From contig URBK01000005.1 in NCBI GenBank assembly GCA_900546065.1, positions 70,625 to 134,624 on the forward strand: a stretch of DNA of 64,000 bases, read 5' to 3'. Below the pieces are notes generated by a model. That model was given only the letters and a program-made list of their open reading frames with translations. It did not search any database and was not told the origin of the DNA. Source of the DNA: an uncultured Alistipes sp. (GTDB taxonomy: Bacteria; Bacteroidota; Bacteroidia; Bacteroidales; Rikenellaceae). The position numbers and the translations under genes were made by a program. Shown here one piece after another: positions 16,000 through 25,567 of the stretch (position 1 is its first letter; every line of letters starts with the position of its first letter).

Positions 16000-17529
16000 T
16001 TACTCTGCCGGAGTCTCCTCGGGAGTCTCCGGTGTCTCTTCGGGATTCTCGGGGTTTTCGGGATCCTCGGGCGTCTCTGCCACCTTGGGCGTCCATACGC
16101 ACATATCCGATATAGATACGGCGCTGCCACGTCCCGATGCACCGAAGTAGAACAGCAGGTAGCGGGTATTGATTGTCGGTACGGTGAACACCCTCACGCG
16201 GTCGCTCGAACCCTCGAAGTCGAGTGTGCCGAGGTAGGTGAGATTCGTGTACTTGATGTTCTCCCTGTCGCTGTAGTCGAGCGACTCGGCTGCGTAGCAC
16301 TGTACGTTGGCGAGGTCGGTTACCATGCCGTCGTTGCGGCGCCAGATCTCAACCATCGTTACGGTCTGCTCCGAACCGAGGTCGAGTGCAGCGTTGAACG
16401 GCAGCGAGGTCGGTCCGTAACCGCTGCCCCAGCAGTTCTCCCACTTGTTGCTTACGTTGCCGTCGATGGCTTGTGCGGCGGGATCGCTGTTCTGCTGCGA
16501 CTCGGGAACGAATGTCATGCTGGCCTGAGGAACAACGGTTGCATAGTCGTTCAACGCCGAAGCCGAAGCGCCCGTGGCTGCAACGTCTATGCCCGGCCAG
16601 TAGTCGAAGCGTATCATTGCGTCCAGCCCGTCAGCGTTCGATTCGATGGGAACTCCGTTGAGGGTCGCGTTGCCGAACTTGACGTTGAAGTAGTAGGTTC
16701 CGTACGGAGTGCCCTCAGGCATGGTCACGTTGTAGCTGAACGAGCTTGAGCCCTGTTCGAGCGTCCTGACGTCGGCATTCTGGATGGCCTCCAGCGGGAG
16801 GGCCTTGCGAAGCACCTTGGCTTCGAGCGCGCTGCCGATGGCGGTTGACGACGTACCGTTGTCAGCCTCGACCGATGCCGACTCGAACTCGATGTCCCAT
16901 CCGATGTCAAAGTTGTTCTCGAAAGGTACGCTTACGGTCATTGCCATGGTGTTGCCCTTGAACGTAGCGTCGCCGGTAACGTTGAACTGAAGCTGCGCGT
17001 CGGAGATCACCAGACGGCGGAGAATGTAGAATTTCTCGTCGTTGACGGTGGTTTCACCCTTCTGCTCGAGCTGGATGGCCACATAGTAAGCCTGGTTGGG
17101 GCTTTCCTCTGCGAGCTTAGCGATCTTCTGGCGGAGTTCAACGATGCTTTCGGGCGTGAACGTTATGTCGATGATCTCATAGCCTTGGTTGGGAGCGAAG
17201 TCCACTTCCGAGGGGATGGTGTAGTATGACGGGTCAACGAGAACGTAGTCTGCGCCGTATACAGCGAGTTCCTCCTGCGTCATGGAGCGTATCGACGTTG
17301 CGGCCTCGAGTGCGGGGTCGCCGCCTGATCGGATGATTGTGAACGACGATTTCATCTCCACACCCACGTCGAACAGCTCCATGTCAGCCGAAGGGGTGTC
17401 CTTGATGCTGACCACGCGCTTGTATTCGTCGGGGATCAGGTTGTCGAGCTCCAACTCCGAGTTGTCGCACGCAGCGAATGAGAACATTGCGGCTGCGACG
17501 ATACCTGTTTTTATCAGTATATGTTTCAT
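16000..17529 (-). CDS. SusE/F-position surface glycan-binding lipoprotein (DUF1735 plus F5/8 type C)
   Basis: 509 residues. The lipoprotein signal ends in SFAAC (Cys near residue 21). An N-terminal DUF1735/BT_3987-like domain covers roughly residues 35-175, then a second Ig-like part. A discoidin-type F5/8 C domain at about 325-480 (AIDGNVSNKWENCW, DLGSEQTVTMVEIWRR) is a typical carbohydrate binder. The last 23 residues are a Pro/Glu/Thr-rich tail built from short EETPE and PENPE repeats. Third gene of the locus, 20 bp after susD. It likely displays glycan binding at the cell surface. Confidence 0.87.
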   Translation of the reverse strand: MKHILIKTGIVAAAMFSFAACDNSELELDNLIPDEYKRVVSIKDTPSADMELFDVGVEMKSSFTIIRSGGDPALEAATSIRSMTQEELAVYGADYVLVDPSYYTIPSEVDFAPNQGYEIIDITFTPESIVELRQKIAKLAEESPNQAYYVAIQLEQKGETTVNDEKFYILRRLVISDAQLQFNVTGDATFKGNTMAMTVSVPFENNFDIGWDIEFESASVEADNGTSSTAIGSALEAKVLRKALPLEAIQNADVRTLEQGSSSFSYNVTMPEGTPYGTYYFNVKFGNATLNGVPIESNADGLDAMIRFDYWPGIDVAATGASASALNDYATVVPQASMTFVPESQQNSDPAAQAIDGNVSNKWENCWGSGYGPTSLPFNAALDLGSEQTVTMVEIWRRNDGMVTDLANVQCYAAESLDYSDRENIKYTNLTYLGTLDFEGSSDRVRVFTVPTINTRYLLFYFGASGRGSAVSISDMCVWTPKVAETPEDPENPENPEETPETPEETPAE

Positions 17530-17549
17530 ATTCTTTTCTTTGCTAACTG

Positions 17550-19562
17550 TTAATATCCGGGTGCCTGAACCATCTGCGGGTTAGAGTAGAGCTCTTGGTT
17601 GCGGATGGGGAGCAGATACATACGGTCCATCCATAAGTATGCGCCGTCTACTACGACTTCCTGGTTGAACTCCTCGATGGTGGGATCCAAGCGCTTGCTG
17701 ACGAATGCGTCGAGACCGGTGCGGACGCCTGCTCCGAGGTACTGGTCGCATACTACCCAGCGGCGCAGGTCGTAGTAGCGGTGGCCCTCCATGAAGAGCT
17801 CGATTGCGCGCTCGTTGCGGACCCAGTCGCGAATGGTCTTGTCGCCCATGCAGTCTTCGCGGGTAACCTCGGGAACACCTGCGCGGGTACGGATCAAATT
17901 GAGGTTTTGGAGAGCCGTCGTAAGCTCAGCCTCGTCTCCCGTGTGCATATAGATCTCGGCGCAGCACTCCGCAAGGTTCAGATAGAGCTCCGTCAGACGG
18001 ATCAGCGGTGCGGGGAACGAGTAGCTGGTTCCGCTCCAAGGCTGTGAAGCACGAGTGAAACGAGTATGAGGCGCAAAGAATTTGTCGGTCAGGTAACCGG
18101 TCTGATTCAGGTCGCGGCCGGTAGAGGTATTGTAACCGCTGCCCTCCTCGTTCTTGCTGGCGCGCAGGTTGAGGCGGAAGGGCTTGCCGTCGCTGAGCAG
18201 GGGACCGAGGTCGCAGCCGTCGAAGCTGATCCATGCGTAGAAGCGGGGCTCGCGGTTGCAGTTGAGGTTGATGATCTCGGGACGTCCGTCACGGCCTGCC
18301 GACTTGAGCCACTGGCTCTCGGGGGTAAAGTTCGGGTCGTCTGCGGGGCGCTTGCCGTTGATCGTGTAGAAGGTCTCCACCATCTGCAGCGTGGGGCTTA
18401 CGCCGCTCCAGCCGCCTTCCCAACCGCCACTGTTGTTTTGTACAATATTACGCGGCTTACCGCCTCGGACTGATTCGTTGCTGTCGAAGCAGGTGAAGAT
18501 ATACTCCTTGTTACCCATGGGCTCGTCCGATGCGGCAACGTAACGCATCAGCATCACACGCTCGGCGAATTCCTTTTTCTTTGCGGCAATCTCCTCGTCT
18601 GTTTCACCCTGGAAATCTACGGGGATGTAGTTACCGCCATCCTCTTCATAGATGGGTACACTTCTATCCTGTGCCATCTTCAGAGCATCCTCAATCTGCA
18701 TGAGCTTGCGGCCGTTTACAGCATTGGTTGCCTCCTCTATAGCCTTTTCGGTAGCCTCCTTTGCGCGGTACCACTTCTGCAGGTCGAAGGTGTAGCTTAC
18801 GAGCTCTTTTCCGTAGCCCGGGGTCTCGTAGTTGGTGTTCTGCCAGTTGGGCCACGGGAACTCGCCGTTCCACAAGGGCGATGCCGCGTAGAGCAGTGCA
18901 CGCGACTTAAGGGCCAATGCTGCGGCCTTGTTGCCCAGACCGTAGGTGTCGTCCTGTGCAAACCCTTCCTGAAGGTTGGGGTATGCGTCGTCGAGACGCT
19001 GGCAGATGAAGTCGACCACATAGTCGTAGTGCGAACGGCCCGGGTACTGGTCGGGTGTTATGTCCGTCTCGTAGTGGTGATCCATGACGGGGCAGGGACC
19101 GAACCAGTTGAGCAGCTTGAAGTGGTAGTATGCCTCCAAGAATGCTATGTGGGCGTAAAACTTGTTGTAGTCATCCTCGGTAAGGAAATCGGGGTGTTGA
19201 CGCTCGAGCTCACGCTCGAAAAGGTGTAAGTTACCCAACTCTCCGTATACGTGGCGGAAATAGGAATCGGGCATGTTCGATGCGTTGACGGTGCAGTATG
19301 CCACGACTTGGCGGTCGTACTCCGACCATTTGTCGGGGCAGACGAACTCGTCGGTAGATGCCTCGTAGCGCGTTGTGCTAACAGGATGCTTGGATGCAAC
19401 CTGAGAGTAGCAGCCTCTCAGCCATGCTTCAGTGCTGGCCTTGTCTCGCATGGCGTCTTCGAGTGAGGCGCGCTTTGCCGGCGCTACATCGAGGAAGTCG
19501 CAAGAGGCGAGCGTTGCGACCGATGCGGCTAATGCGATGGTTTTTATATATCCGAATTTCAT
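17550..19562 (-). CDS. RagB/SusD family nutrient-binding outer membrane lipoprotein
   Basis: 670 residues with a lipoprotein signal ending LASC (Cys near residue 22). The N-terminal CDFLDVAPAKRAS and the C-terminal RNERAIELFMEGHRYYDLRRW signature are those of SusD proteins. The TPR-like helices sit in the first half. It caps the SusC barrel and binds a glycan or peptide ligand. It starts 24 bp after susC and precedes the glycan-binding lipoprotein. It is longer than many SusD proteins (about 550 residues); the extra length lies in the middle. Confidence 0.95.
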   Translation of the reverse strand: MKFGYIKTIALAASVATLASCDFLDVAPAKRASLEDAMRDKASTEAWLRGCYSQVASKHPVSTTRYEASTDEFVCPDKWSEYDRQVVAYCTVNASNMPDSYFRHVYGELGNLHLFERELERQHPDFLTEDDYNKFYAHIAFLEAYYHFKLLNWFGPCPVMDHHYETDITPDQYPGRSHYDYVVDFICQRLDDAYPNLQEGFAQDDTYGLGNKAAALALKSRALLYAASPLWNGEFPWPNWQNTNYETPGYGKELVSYTFDLQKWYRAKEATEKAIEEATNAVNGRKLMQIEDALKMAQDRSVPIYEEDGGNYIPVDFQGETDEEIAAKKKEFAERVMLMRYVAASDEPMGNKEYIFTCFDSNESVRGGKPRNIVQNNSGGWEGGWSGVSPTLQMVETFYTINGKRPADDPNFTPESQWLKSAGRDGRPEIINLNCNREPRFYAWISFDGCDLGPLLSDGKPFRLNLRASKNEEGSGYNTSTGRDLNQTGYLTDKFFAPHTRFTRASQPWSGTSYSFPAPLIRLTELYLNLAECCAEIYMHTGDEAELTTALQNLNLIRTRAGVPEVTREDCMGDKTIRDWVRNERAIELFMEGHRYYDLRRWVVCDQYLGAGVRTGLDAFVSKRLDPTIEEFNQEVVVDGAYLWMDRMYLLPIRNQELYSNPQMVQAPGY

Positions 19563-19586
19563 ATATATACTTGTTTTAAATGTTTG

Positions 19587-22500
19587 TTAGAACTTGAGCT
19601 GAACACCCAGCGTGAAGGTGCGCGACAGGGGGTATTTGTTCCATGCGAGCTCGGGGTCCCACAGCTTGAAGGGGCTCCATACCGCGATGTTGTCGCCGTT
19701 GATGTACACGCGGCCGAACTTGAACGAGTAGCCTATCTCGAGGGTCTTGAAGCGGATGAAGTTACCGTTGTGCATCCAGTATGTGCTGGATACCAAGTTG
19801 TTGGCTTGGTCGGACGAGGTCAGTCCCAGACGGGGGTACTTCGCGTTCGGGTCGGGGTTGTCCTGACGCCATGCGTCGTCGGCTATGTACTGCAGCACGT
19901 TGCGGTCGTCGTTACCGAAGATCTGGATATTGCCTGCGATGATGGTACGCTTGGCCGAACCGTTGAAGAAGACGCCCAGATCCCAGTTCTTCCACTGGAG
20001 GTTGAATCCCAGACCGTACTGTATGCGCGGCAGGTTGCCGTAGGGCGATATGACCGCCTGGTCGTTCTGGTCGACGAGGCCGTCGCCGTTCACGTCGCGG
20101 TACTTGACGTCACCCGGACGTACGGTAGAACCGAGCAGCTGCTCGGGGCTGTTGTCGATCTCCTCCTGCGAGGTGAAGAGGCCGTCGGCGATGTAGCCTT
20201 CGGTGCGGAAGCCGTCCAGAGGCTTGCCGGTCTTGATCTGCCATACAGACTCGTATGCGGGCTCATCGAGGAAGACATACTTGTTCTGCGTATAAGTGAA
20301 GTTTCCGCGGAGGCTGAGGTTCAAGTCTTTTGTGATGCGCTTGTCCCAACTTACGCTCAACTCGAAACCGTGGCTCTCGGCCTCGCCGACCTGACCCCAC
20401 GGCACTGCATCCCAGTAACCGAGGATGAAGGGCCACGACGCGCGCTGCAGCATGATGCGGTCGCGCTTGTCCTTGTAGTACTCGGCCGTGATGTTCAGCT
20501 GGCGGAAGAGCGACAGGTCGATACCGAGGTTGAGCTTCTTCACGCGCTCCCAAGTTGCGCCGTCGACAGCGTAGCCAGAGATTGCGTGGCTGTTGAACGA
20601 CCACTGCTGTCCTACTGCGGGACCGGTGGTGTATGAGCTGCCGCCTTGGATGTTTACTGTGTCGAAATAGAGGAAGTGGTTGCCGCCGAAGCCGTCGCTA
20701 CCTACCAGACCGTACGATCCGCGGAGTTTCATGTAGTCGATGACGTTCTTGACGGGCTCCCAGAACTTTTCGTTGCTCGGCACCCAACCCAGCGATACGG
20801 CGGGGAAGAACTCGAAGCGCTCGCCCTTGGGCAGACGCTCGGTACCGTTGTAACCGAAGTTGAACTCGAACCAGTAACGCTGGTCGAAGTCGTAGGTGAA
20901 ACGGCCCGAGAGACCTTGGTTGCGCTGCGGCAGCGAGTTCGCGGGCTGGAAGCTGCGCATCATGAGCATCAGCAGGCCTCCTACGCTGTGCTTGCCGAAG
21001 GTGCGGTTGTAGTTCAGTCGGGCGTCGAAATAGAAGGTGTTGTCGCCATTGGGGGTTGCCCATGACTCGGTCACGTAGTCGTTACCGGTCTCGCCGATTC
21101 TCTCCAGCTCGTAGACGTCGGGGTTGTTGATGTTCCACGAACCCTCGAGGATGCGGTAGTAGTAGGGCTTCAGGGCCTGCGTGAACGAGTTAGTCGCCCA
21201 GTTCTTCCAGTTGACCATGGCGGTCAGTTCGAGACCCTTGGTGATGAAGTCGAACTTCTGGTTGATCTTCAGCGTGGTGTTCAGCGTGTTCTCCTTCGTC
21301 GACTTGTGGTCGTCCATCATGGCGGCGTAGGGGTTGGTGCGGGTACGTGTATCCGTGAGGATCGCGTTACCGTAGCGCACGTGGCGGTCGTCCTCGCTCT
21401 GTGCGGGGAAGGTGGGCGGGAACATCACGGGGTTGGTGCGGATTACATAGTCGAACAGGTCGTCGACGCTCTCCGAAACGCCGTTGCGCTGGTAGATCTG
21501 CGCGTTCATGTGCAGGTCGATGGTCGTCGAGGGCGAGAGCTGGTACGAGATGTTGTTCTGGAAGATGTAGTCGTAGTTCTGGATCGTATTATTATATACG
21601 TAGTCCTTCGGTGCGTCCACGATACCGGTATCGTGGTTGAACTGGAGGCTCATATAGTACGATACGCGGTTACCGCCGCCGGTGATGTTGATGTTGGCGC
21701 GCTGGTTGACGTTCATGTTGCGGAACATCACATCCTGCCAGTCGACATCGGGGTATACGAGGGGGTACTGGTGGCTGCGCGTCAGGTCGATCATCTCCTG
21801 CGAGTAGCGGCCGACTGATGCGCCGCGGGCCGTCTGTGCCTCGTTGTAGAGCTCCATCCACGTGGCGCCGTCGACGAAGTCGGGCATCTTCATGGGCTGG
21901 ACGAACGAGTTTTCGATAGTGACGCCCACCTTGGCACGGGTGTTGGTCTTACCTTTCTTGGTGGTGACGATCATCACGCCGTTGGCGCCGCGCACACCGT
22001 AGATGGCCGTAGCCGACGCATCCTTCAGGATGGTGAAGCTCTCGATGGTCTCGGGAGGTATGCGGTTCAGGTCGCCAGACGAAATCTCCACGTCATCCAG
22101 CAGGATAAGGGGGGTGGCGCGTCCGCCGAAGGTGCCGATACCGCGGATGTAGAACTCGGATGTCGAGCCCGGAGCTCCCGAGTTGTTCATCTGGATCACA
22201 CCGGCCAGCTTACCTGCAAGGGCCGTGGTCAGCGATGATGACGAGGTGCGCAGCTGGTCGCCTTCGATAGACGTGATGGCGCCCGTGATAGAGACCTTGC
22301 GCTGAACGCCGGCACCGACGACAACGACCTCCTCGACTTGGTTGTCGCTCTCGAGCTTGACCTCGAGGTCGCTCACGCCGGTAACGTCGAGCGTAGAGGT
22401 CTTGTAACCTACGTACGAGACTTCGATCGAACCCTTCCTGCTTGAGAGGGTGATTCTGAACTCTCCGTTCGTGTCGGTCATAACAACGTTGTTGGCATTG

Positions 22501-22691
22501 CCTGCCTCTGTCACGTAGGCTCCTATTATGGCTTCGCCGCTGTAGGAGTCGACGACCTTACCAGAAACGGTGTGGCCGTCCTGTGCCGCAGCGGCGGGAA
22601 CTTCCGCCCGTGTCTCGGCCGCATTGGCCTGACCGGTGAAGAGCATTCCCATCGCGAGCACACAGATGAGTAGTAAATTTTTTACGTTCAT
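19587..22691 (-). CDS. SusC/RagA family TonB-dependent outer membrane transporter
   Basis: 1034 residues. A signal peptide (cut after TGQANA) is followed by a CarboxypepD_reg-like domain (VSGKVVDSYSGEAIIGAYV) at about 43-115. The TonB box region holds QVEEVVVVGAG, the plug contains the SusC signature LILLDDVEI and DASATAIYGVRGANGVMIVTTKKG, and a 22-strand-type barrel ends in LKF. It imports oligosaccharides with the SusD lid. First gene of the locus. No sigma or anti-sigma pair lies upstream, so control may come from the AraC-type protein. Substrate not readable, since no glycosidase is in the operon. Confidence 0.96.
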   Translation of the reverse strand: MNVKNLLLICVLAMGMLFTGQANAAETRAEVPAAAAQDGHTVSGKVVDSYSGEAIIGAYVTEAGNANNVVMTDTNGEFRITLSSRKGSIEVSYVGYKTSTLDVTGVSDLEVKLESDNQVEEVVVVGAGVQRKVSITGAITSIEGDQLRTSSSSLTTALAGKLAGVIQMNNSGAPGSTSEFYIRGIGTFGGRATPLILLDDVEISSGDLNRIPPETIESFTILKDASATAIYGVRGANGVMIVTTKKGKTNTRAKVGVTIENSFVQPMKMPDFVDGATWMELYNEAQTARGASVGRYSQEMIDLTRSHQYPLVYPDVDWQDVMFRNMNVNQRANINITGGGNRVSYYMSLQFNHDTGIVDAPKDYVYNNTIQNYDYIFQNNISYQLSPSTTIDLHMNAQIYQRNGVSESVDDLFDYVIRTNPVMFPPTFPAQSEDDRHVRYGNAILTDTRTRTNPYAAMMDDHKSTKENTLNTTLKINQKFDFITKGLELTAMVNWKNWATNSFTQALKPYYYRILEGSWNINNPDVYELERIGETGNDYVTESWATPNGDNTFYFDARLNYNRTFGKHSVGGLLMLMMRSFQPANSLPQRNQGLSGRFTYDFDQRYWFEFNFGYNGTERLPKGERFEFFPAVSLGWVPSNEKFWEPVKNVIDYMKLRGSYGLVGSDGFGGNHFLYFDTVNIQGGSSYTTGPAVGQQWSFNSHAISGYAVDGATWERVKKLNLGIDLSLFRQLNITAEYYKDKRDRIMLQRASWPFILGYWDAVPWGQVGEAESHGFELSVSWDKRITKDLNLSLRGNFTYTQNKYVFLDEPAYESVWQIKTGKPLDGFRTEGYIADGLFTSQEEIDNSPEQLLGSTVRPGDVKYRDVNGDGLVDQNDQAVISPYGNLPRIQYGLGFNLQWKNWDLGVFFNGSAKRTIIAGNIQIFGNDDRNVLQYIADDAWRQDNPDPNAKYPRLGLTSSDQANNLVSSTYWMHNGNFIRFKTLEIGYSFKFGRVYINGDNIAVWSPFKLWDPELAWNKYPLSRTFTLGVQLKF

Positions 22692-22792
22692 ACAATAAAG
22701 ATTAAGTTAGGTCCGTATTAGTTCGGATGGTAAAACATTGTTTTTTTGCTTTGATTGTGTTACATGTTAGCAGTAGGTTTGTTTGTCGTAAA

Positions 22793-22800
22793 CAAAATTA
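22793..22800 (-). promoter_or_regulatory. Promoter -7 box of the SusCD operon
   Basis: The minus strand reads TAATTTTG, giving a leader of about 95 bases before the SusC ATG at 22691. The flanks are strongly AT-rich. The remaining gap to 23494 (about 700 bp) holds no gene I can support. Confidence 0.55.
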
Positions 22801-23494
22801 TATAAATTTCCATCCTTAAAATGTAAAAATTTACCCATAAAATGTAATAAATCGGTCAAAACTGCGTTGTGGGCGCTGTCTGGGCGCTGATATTGAATCT
22901 TTGGAGCGATTTGTGCAATACCTGCCGGCCGATTGCATGGCGAGAAAATGTTAGCGTATTACAATATAAAAGTAATATGGGTTTAAAACTTGCTTTTCTT
23001 TGGTGGGTGTGCTGATCCTATTGAAAATGTTAATAAAATCGTATCGCAATACCATTTATCGGTATAAATATGCCGTATGTCCGTAATACCCGTAACTGAC
23101 ACGTGATCAAGGTGAGTTTCGGGAGTGTCAACGAGTCTTGTAGACGCTATTCCGAAGTATGGTTTGAGCCGGTTGCGGTTCAGGCGGATAATGACCGTTT
23201 TCCTCCATACTGTGTGATTTGATCGGGCAGTTCGAAGTTATTTCAATGGCGATATCAGTCGGCGAAGGTGGTATGTCGAAGGGGCGTGTCGCAGTGCCGT
23301 ATTCCGCCCGTGCGGTAAAATATTCGCCTTTACGGAGAGCAGGGAATGCTGTTTGCCGCGGAGTTCGCGATATATTTTACGCCTTACGCCTGTGCGTGCG
23401 CGGGTATTAGTGCCTGTGCGTAAGTGTGTTAGTGCGCGGCCTGATTGAGTGTGTATTCTCCGTGGACATAATCAAGTCGAAAGCAGGGTTTTCA

Positions 23495-23526
23495 TTTGTT
23501 TGTACGCTCTCATTTTAGTACCTTTG
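23495..23526 (+). promoter_or_regulatory. Canonical promoter, distal to the OMP gene
   Basis: TTTG at 23495-23498, 20 bases, TACCTTTG at 23519-23526. It would start transcription near 23533, about 200 bases before the next ATG. See the second promoter at 23661. Confidence 0.6.
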
Positions 23527-23660
23527 ACTTTGTTTTAGACTGGATATGCCTCGGCATAGCCGAATATTAAAAATATTTATTCCTGCTCCCGCCTTTCGCT
23601 GTCTTTTGATAAGATAGGATGCGGTTCGGCCGAGTCGAAATAAATAAACTATGTTTTTCT

Positions 23661-23692
23661 TTTGCCTCGGCGCTCACCTTTCGCTATCTTTG
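23661..23692 (+). promoter_or_regulatory. Canonical promoter of the OMP-phoH unit
   Basis: TTTG at 23661-23664, 20 bases, TATCTTTG at 23685-23692. The start is expected near 23698, so translation must begin at ATG 23731 rather than at the ATG at 23662, which overlaps the promoter. Confidence 0.8.
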
Positions 23693-23730
23693 ACATTTGT
23701 AAATGGCGCGGATGCACAGTGAAGAGAATT

Positions 23731-24387
23731 ATGAGCCGTAAAATAATATGCAGAGTGGTTTTGTTGCTCGCAGCATCGGTTGTATGTATGCCCGGTGCGG
23801 TACGTGCGCAGGATTATGACGCATATTACATCTCGGGATACGATCATAAACCGTCAGCCCGTATGGAGATGGGGGTGTCGTTGGCTGTGGCATATATGGG
23901 CATATCTGGCAGCGAGGATCTTTCGCTGGCGCCGCGCCTCGGTGTGCGGGGTGCGCTGGTCATGTCGCTTTGCTGGTCGGAGCGTTATGCCCTGCAGGTG
24001 GAGCTGGCATATCTGTTCAACAAGATCCGTGCTGAGCGCGCCGCGGATGGGGGTGGTGTGACGGGCGGCCACGACGTGCGTTCGAATGTGATGGAGATAC
24101 CGTTGCTCTTCTCGTTACGCGGCTTGGGACCGCTGCGGTTGAATGTCGGGCCGGTGCTGTCGCTGGCAGGGACGGGGCGATATGATTCCGCTCAGGAGCG
24201 TATCGAGTTCGGACGTCTGCGTACGACGGTGGGTTATGCCGCGGGCGTCGGTGTGCAGGTGTCACAACATTTGACGGTCGACGGACGTTTTACGGGTAAT
24301 ATGGGCCGTACGCTCAACTATTATGAAGGACTCGAATGCCGTAATTATGCCTATTGGGTGACGCTCGGTGTGAGTTATATGTTTTGA
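23731..24387 (+). CDS. Outer membrane beta-barrel protein (PorT/OmpW-like)
   Basis: 218 residues with a cleavable signal peptide (cut after GAVRAQ). Alternating strands include MGVSLAVAYMGISG, LGVRGALVMSLCWS and EIPLLFSLRGL, and the last strand is YWVTLGVSYMF, ending in Phe as outer membrane barrels do. An eight-stranded barrel of the OMP_b-brl_2 type is likely. Function unknown. phoH starts 5 bp downstream, so the two share a transcript, although the two products have no obvious shared role. Confidence 0.8.
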   Translation: MSRKIICRVVLLLAASVVCMPGAVRAQDYDAYYISGYDHKPSARMEMGVSLAVAYMGISGSEDLSLAPRLGVRGALVMSLCWSERYALQVELAYLFNKIRAERAADGGGVTGGHDVRSNVMEIPLLFSLRGLGPLRLNVGPVLSLAGTGRYDSAQERIEFGRLRTTVGYAAGVGVQVSQHLTVDGRFTGNMGRTLNYYEGLECRNYAYWVTLGVSYMF

Positions 24388-24392
24388 GAAGT

Positions 24393-25478
24393 ATGAATCC
24401 TGAAGAGATAAACAAATTGATCCCCATAGAGGGTGTCGACACGCGCGAACTATACGGCGCACAGGACATCTACGTGGAGCAGATAAGGTCGCTGGCCCCG
24501 AAGGTGAAGATCGTGGCGCGCGGCTCGTCGCTGCGTGTGCTGGGGGCGAAGGCCGATGTGGAGGCTTTCGAGCGCAAGATGAATTCGCTCATCGACTATT
24601 ATATAAAGTACCGTCACATCTCGAAGGAGGTTGTGGCGCAGGCCTTCTCGGCGGGATTGAGCGACCGTGTGGAGGCCGTGTCGGACAAGGATACCATCGT
24701 TTTCGGCAATAACGGCATCGCGGTGCGTGCGCGTACGGTCAACCAGCGGCGTCTGGTCGAGCTTTACGAGAACAACGACCTGCTCTTTGCCGTCGGGCCC
24801 GCTGGCTCTGGCAAGACATATACGGCCATAGCGCTGGCGGTGCGTGCGCTGAAGGATCGGACGGTGCGGCGCGTGATTCTGACGCGCCCGGCTGTCGAGG
24901 CTGGCGAGAAGCTGGGATTCCTGCCCGGCGACATGAAGGAGAAGCTCGACCCGTACCTGCAACCTCTGTACGATGCGCTGAACGATATGATCCCCGCGGC
25001 CAAGTTGCAGAAGTATATCGAGGAGGGGACGGTTCAGATTGCGCCGCTGGCATACATGCGCGGCCGTACGCTGGATAACGCTTTCGTCATACTGGACGAG
25101 GCGCAGAATACGACCGTGGCGCAGATCAAGATGTTCCTGACGCGTATGGGCCGTAACGCCAAGTTCATCGTCACGGGAGACGTTACGCAGATCGACCTGC
25201 CGCACAAGAGCGACAGCGGCCTGACGCGGGCGATGGAGACGCTGCGCGGTATCGAGGGTATCGGTATCGTCGAGTTTGACCGCCGCGATATCGTGCGTCA
25301 CCATCTGGTGAAGTATATCGTCGAGGCTTTTGACCGTCGCGACCGCCTTGCTGAGGAGACCGAGGGGCGGCATTCCGACAGGGGCGGACACGAAGAGCCG
25401 AAACGCGGTGAGGGCCGCGATGCCGACTCGAAGAGAGATCGTGATGCGGCGCAGGACGTAGCGGCCGATAAGGGATAG
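24393..25478 (+). CDS. PhoH family ATPase
   Basis: 361 residues from ATG 24393. A KH-like N-terminal part (VKIVARGSSLRVLGAKADVEAFE) precedes the P-loop ATPase: Walker A GPAGSGKTYTAIA near residue 135 and Walker B FVILDEAQNTT near 236, with the PhoH motif FLTRMGRNAKFIVTGD. PhoH proteins are thought to act on RNA, possibly as helicases with YbeY-type partners. The last roughly 45 residues are a highly charged Arg/Asp/Glu/Gly tail beyond the normal family end. It overlaps none of its neighbours; pepD follows after 89 bp. Confidence 0.93.
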   Translation: MNPEEINKLIPIEGVDTRELYGAQDIYVEQIRSLAPKVKIVARGSSLRVLGAKADVEAFERKMNSLIDYYIKYRHISKEVVAQAFSAGLSDRVEAVSDKDTIVFGNNGIAVRARTVNQRRLVELYENNDLLFAVGPAGSGKTYTAIALAVRALKDRTVRRVILTRPAVEAGEKLGFLPGDMKEKLDPYLQPLYDALNDMIPAAKLQKYIEEGTVQIAPLAYMRGRTLDNAFVILDEAQNTTVAQIKMFLTRMGRNAKFIVTGDVTQIDLPHKSDSGLTRAMETLRGIEGIGIVEFDRRDIVRHHLVKYIVEAFDRRDRLAEETEGRHSDRGGHEEPKRGEGRDADSKRDRDAAQDVAADKG

Positions 25479-25567
25479 CGCGCAGGAGAAATTTACGGCC
25501 GTGGGCGTCGCATCGTAATGCCGCGGCCGAGTGCATAAATTTGAAAATTTCTTAATTTAGGAATATT

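Noticed and set aside
23219..23410. A 63-codon frame on + in the long gap before the OMP gene
   Set aside because: No start signal, no signal peptide or motif, and no conserved pattern; composition is like the rest of the gap.
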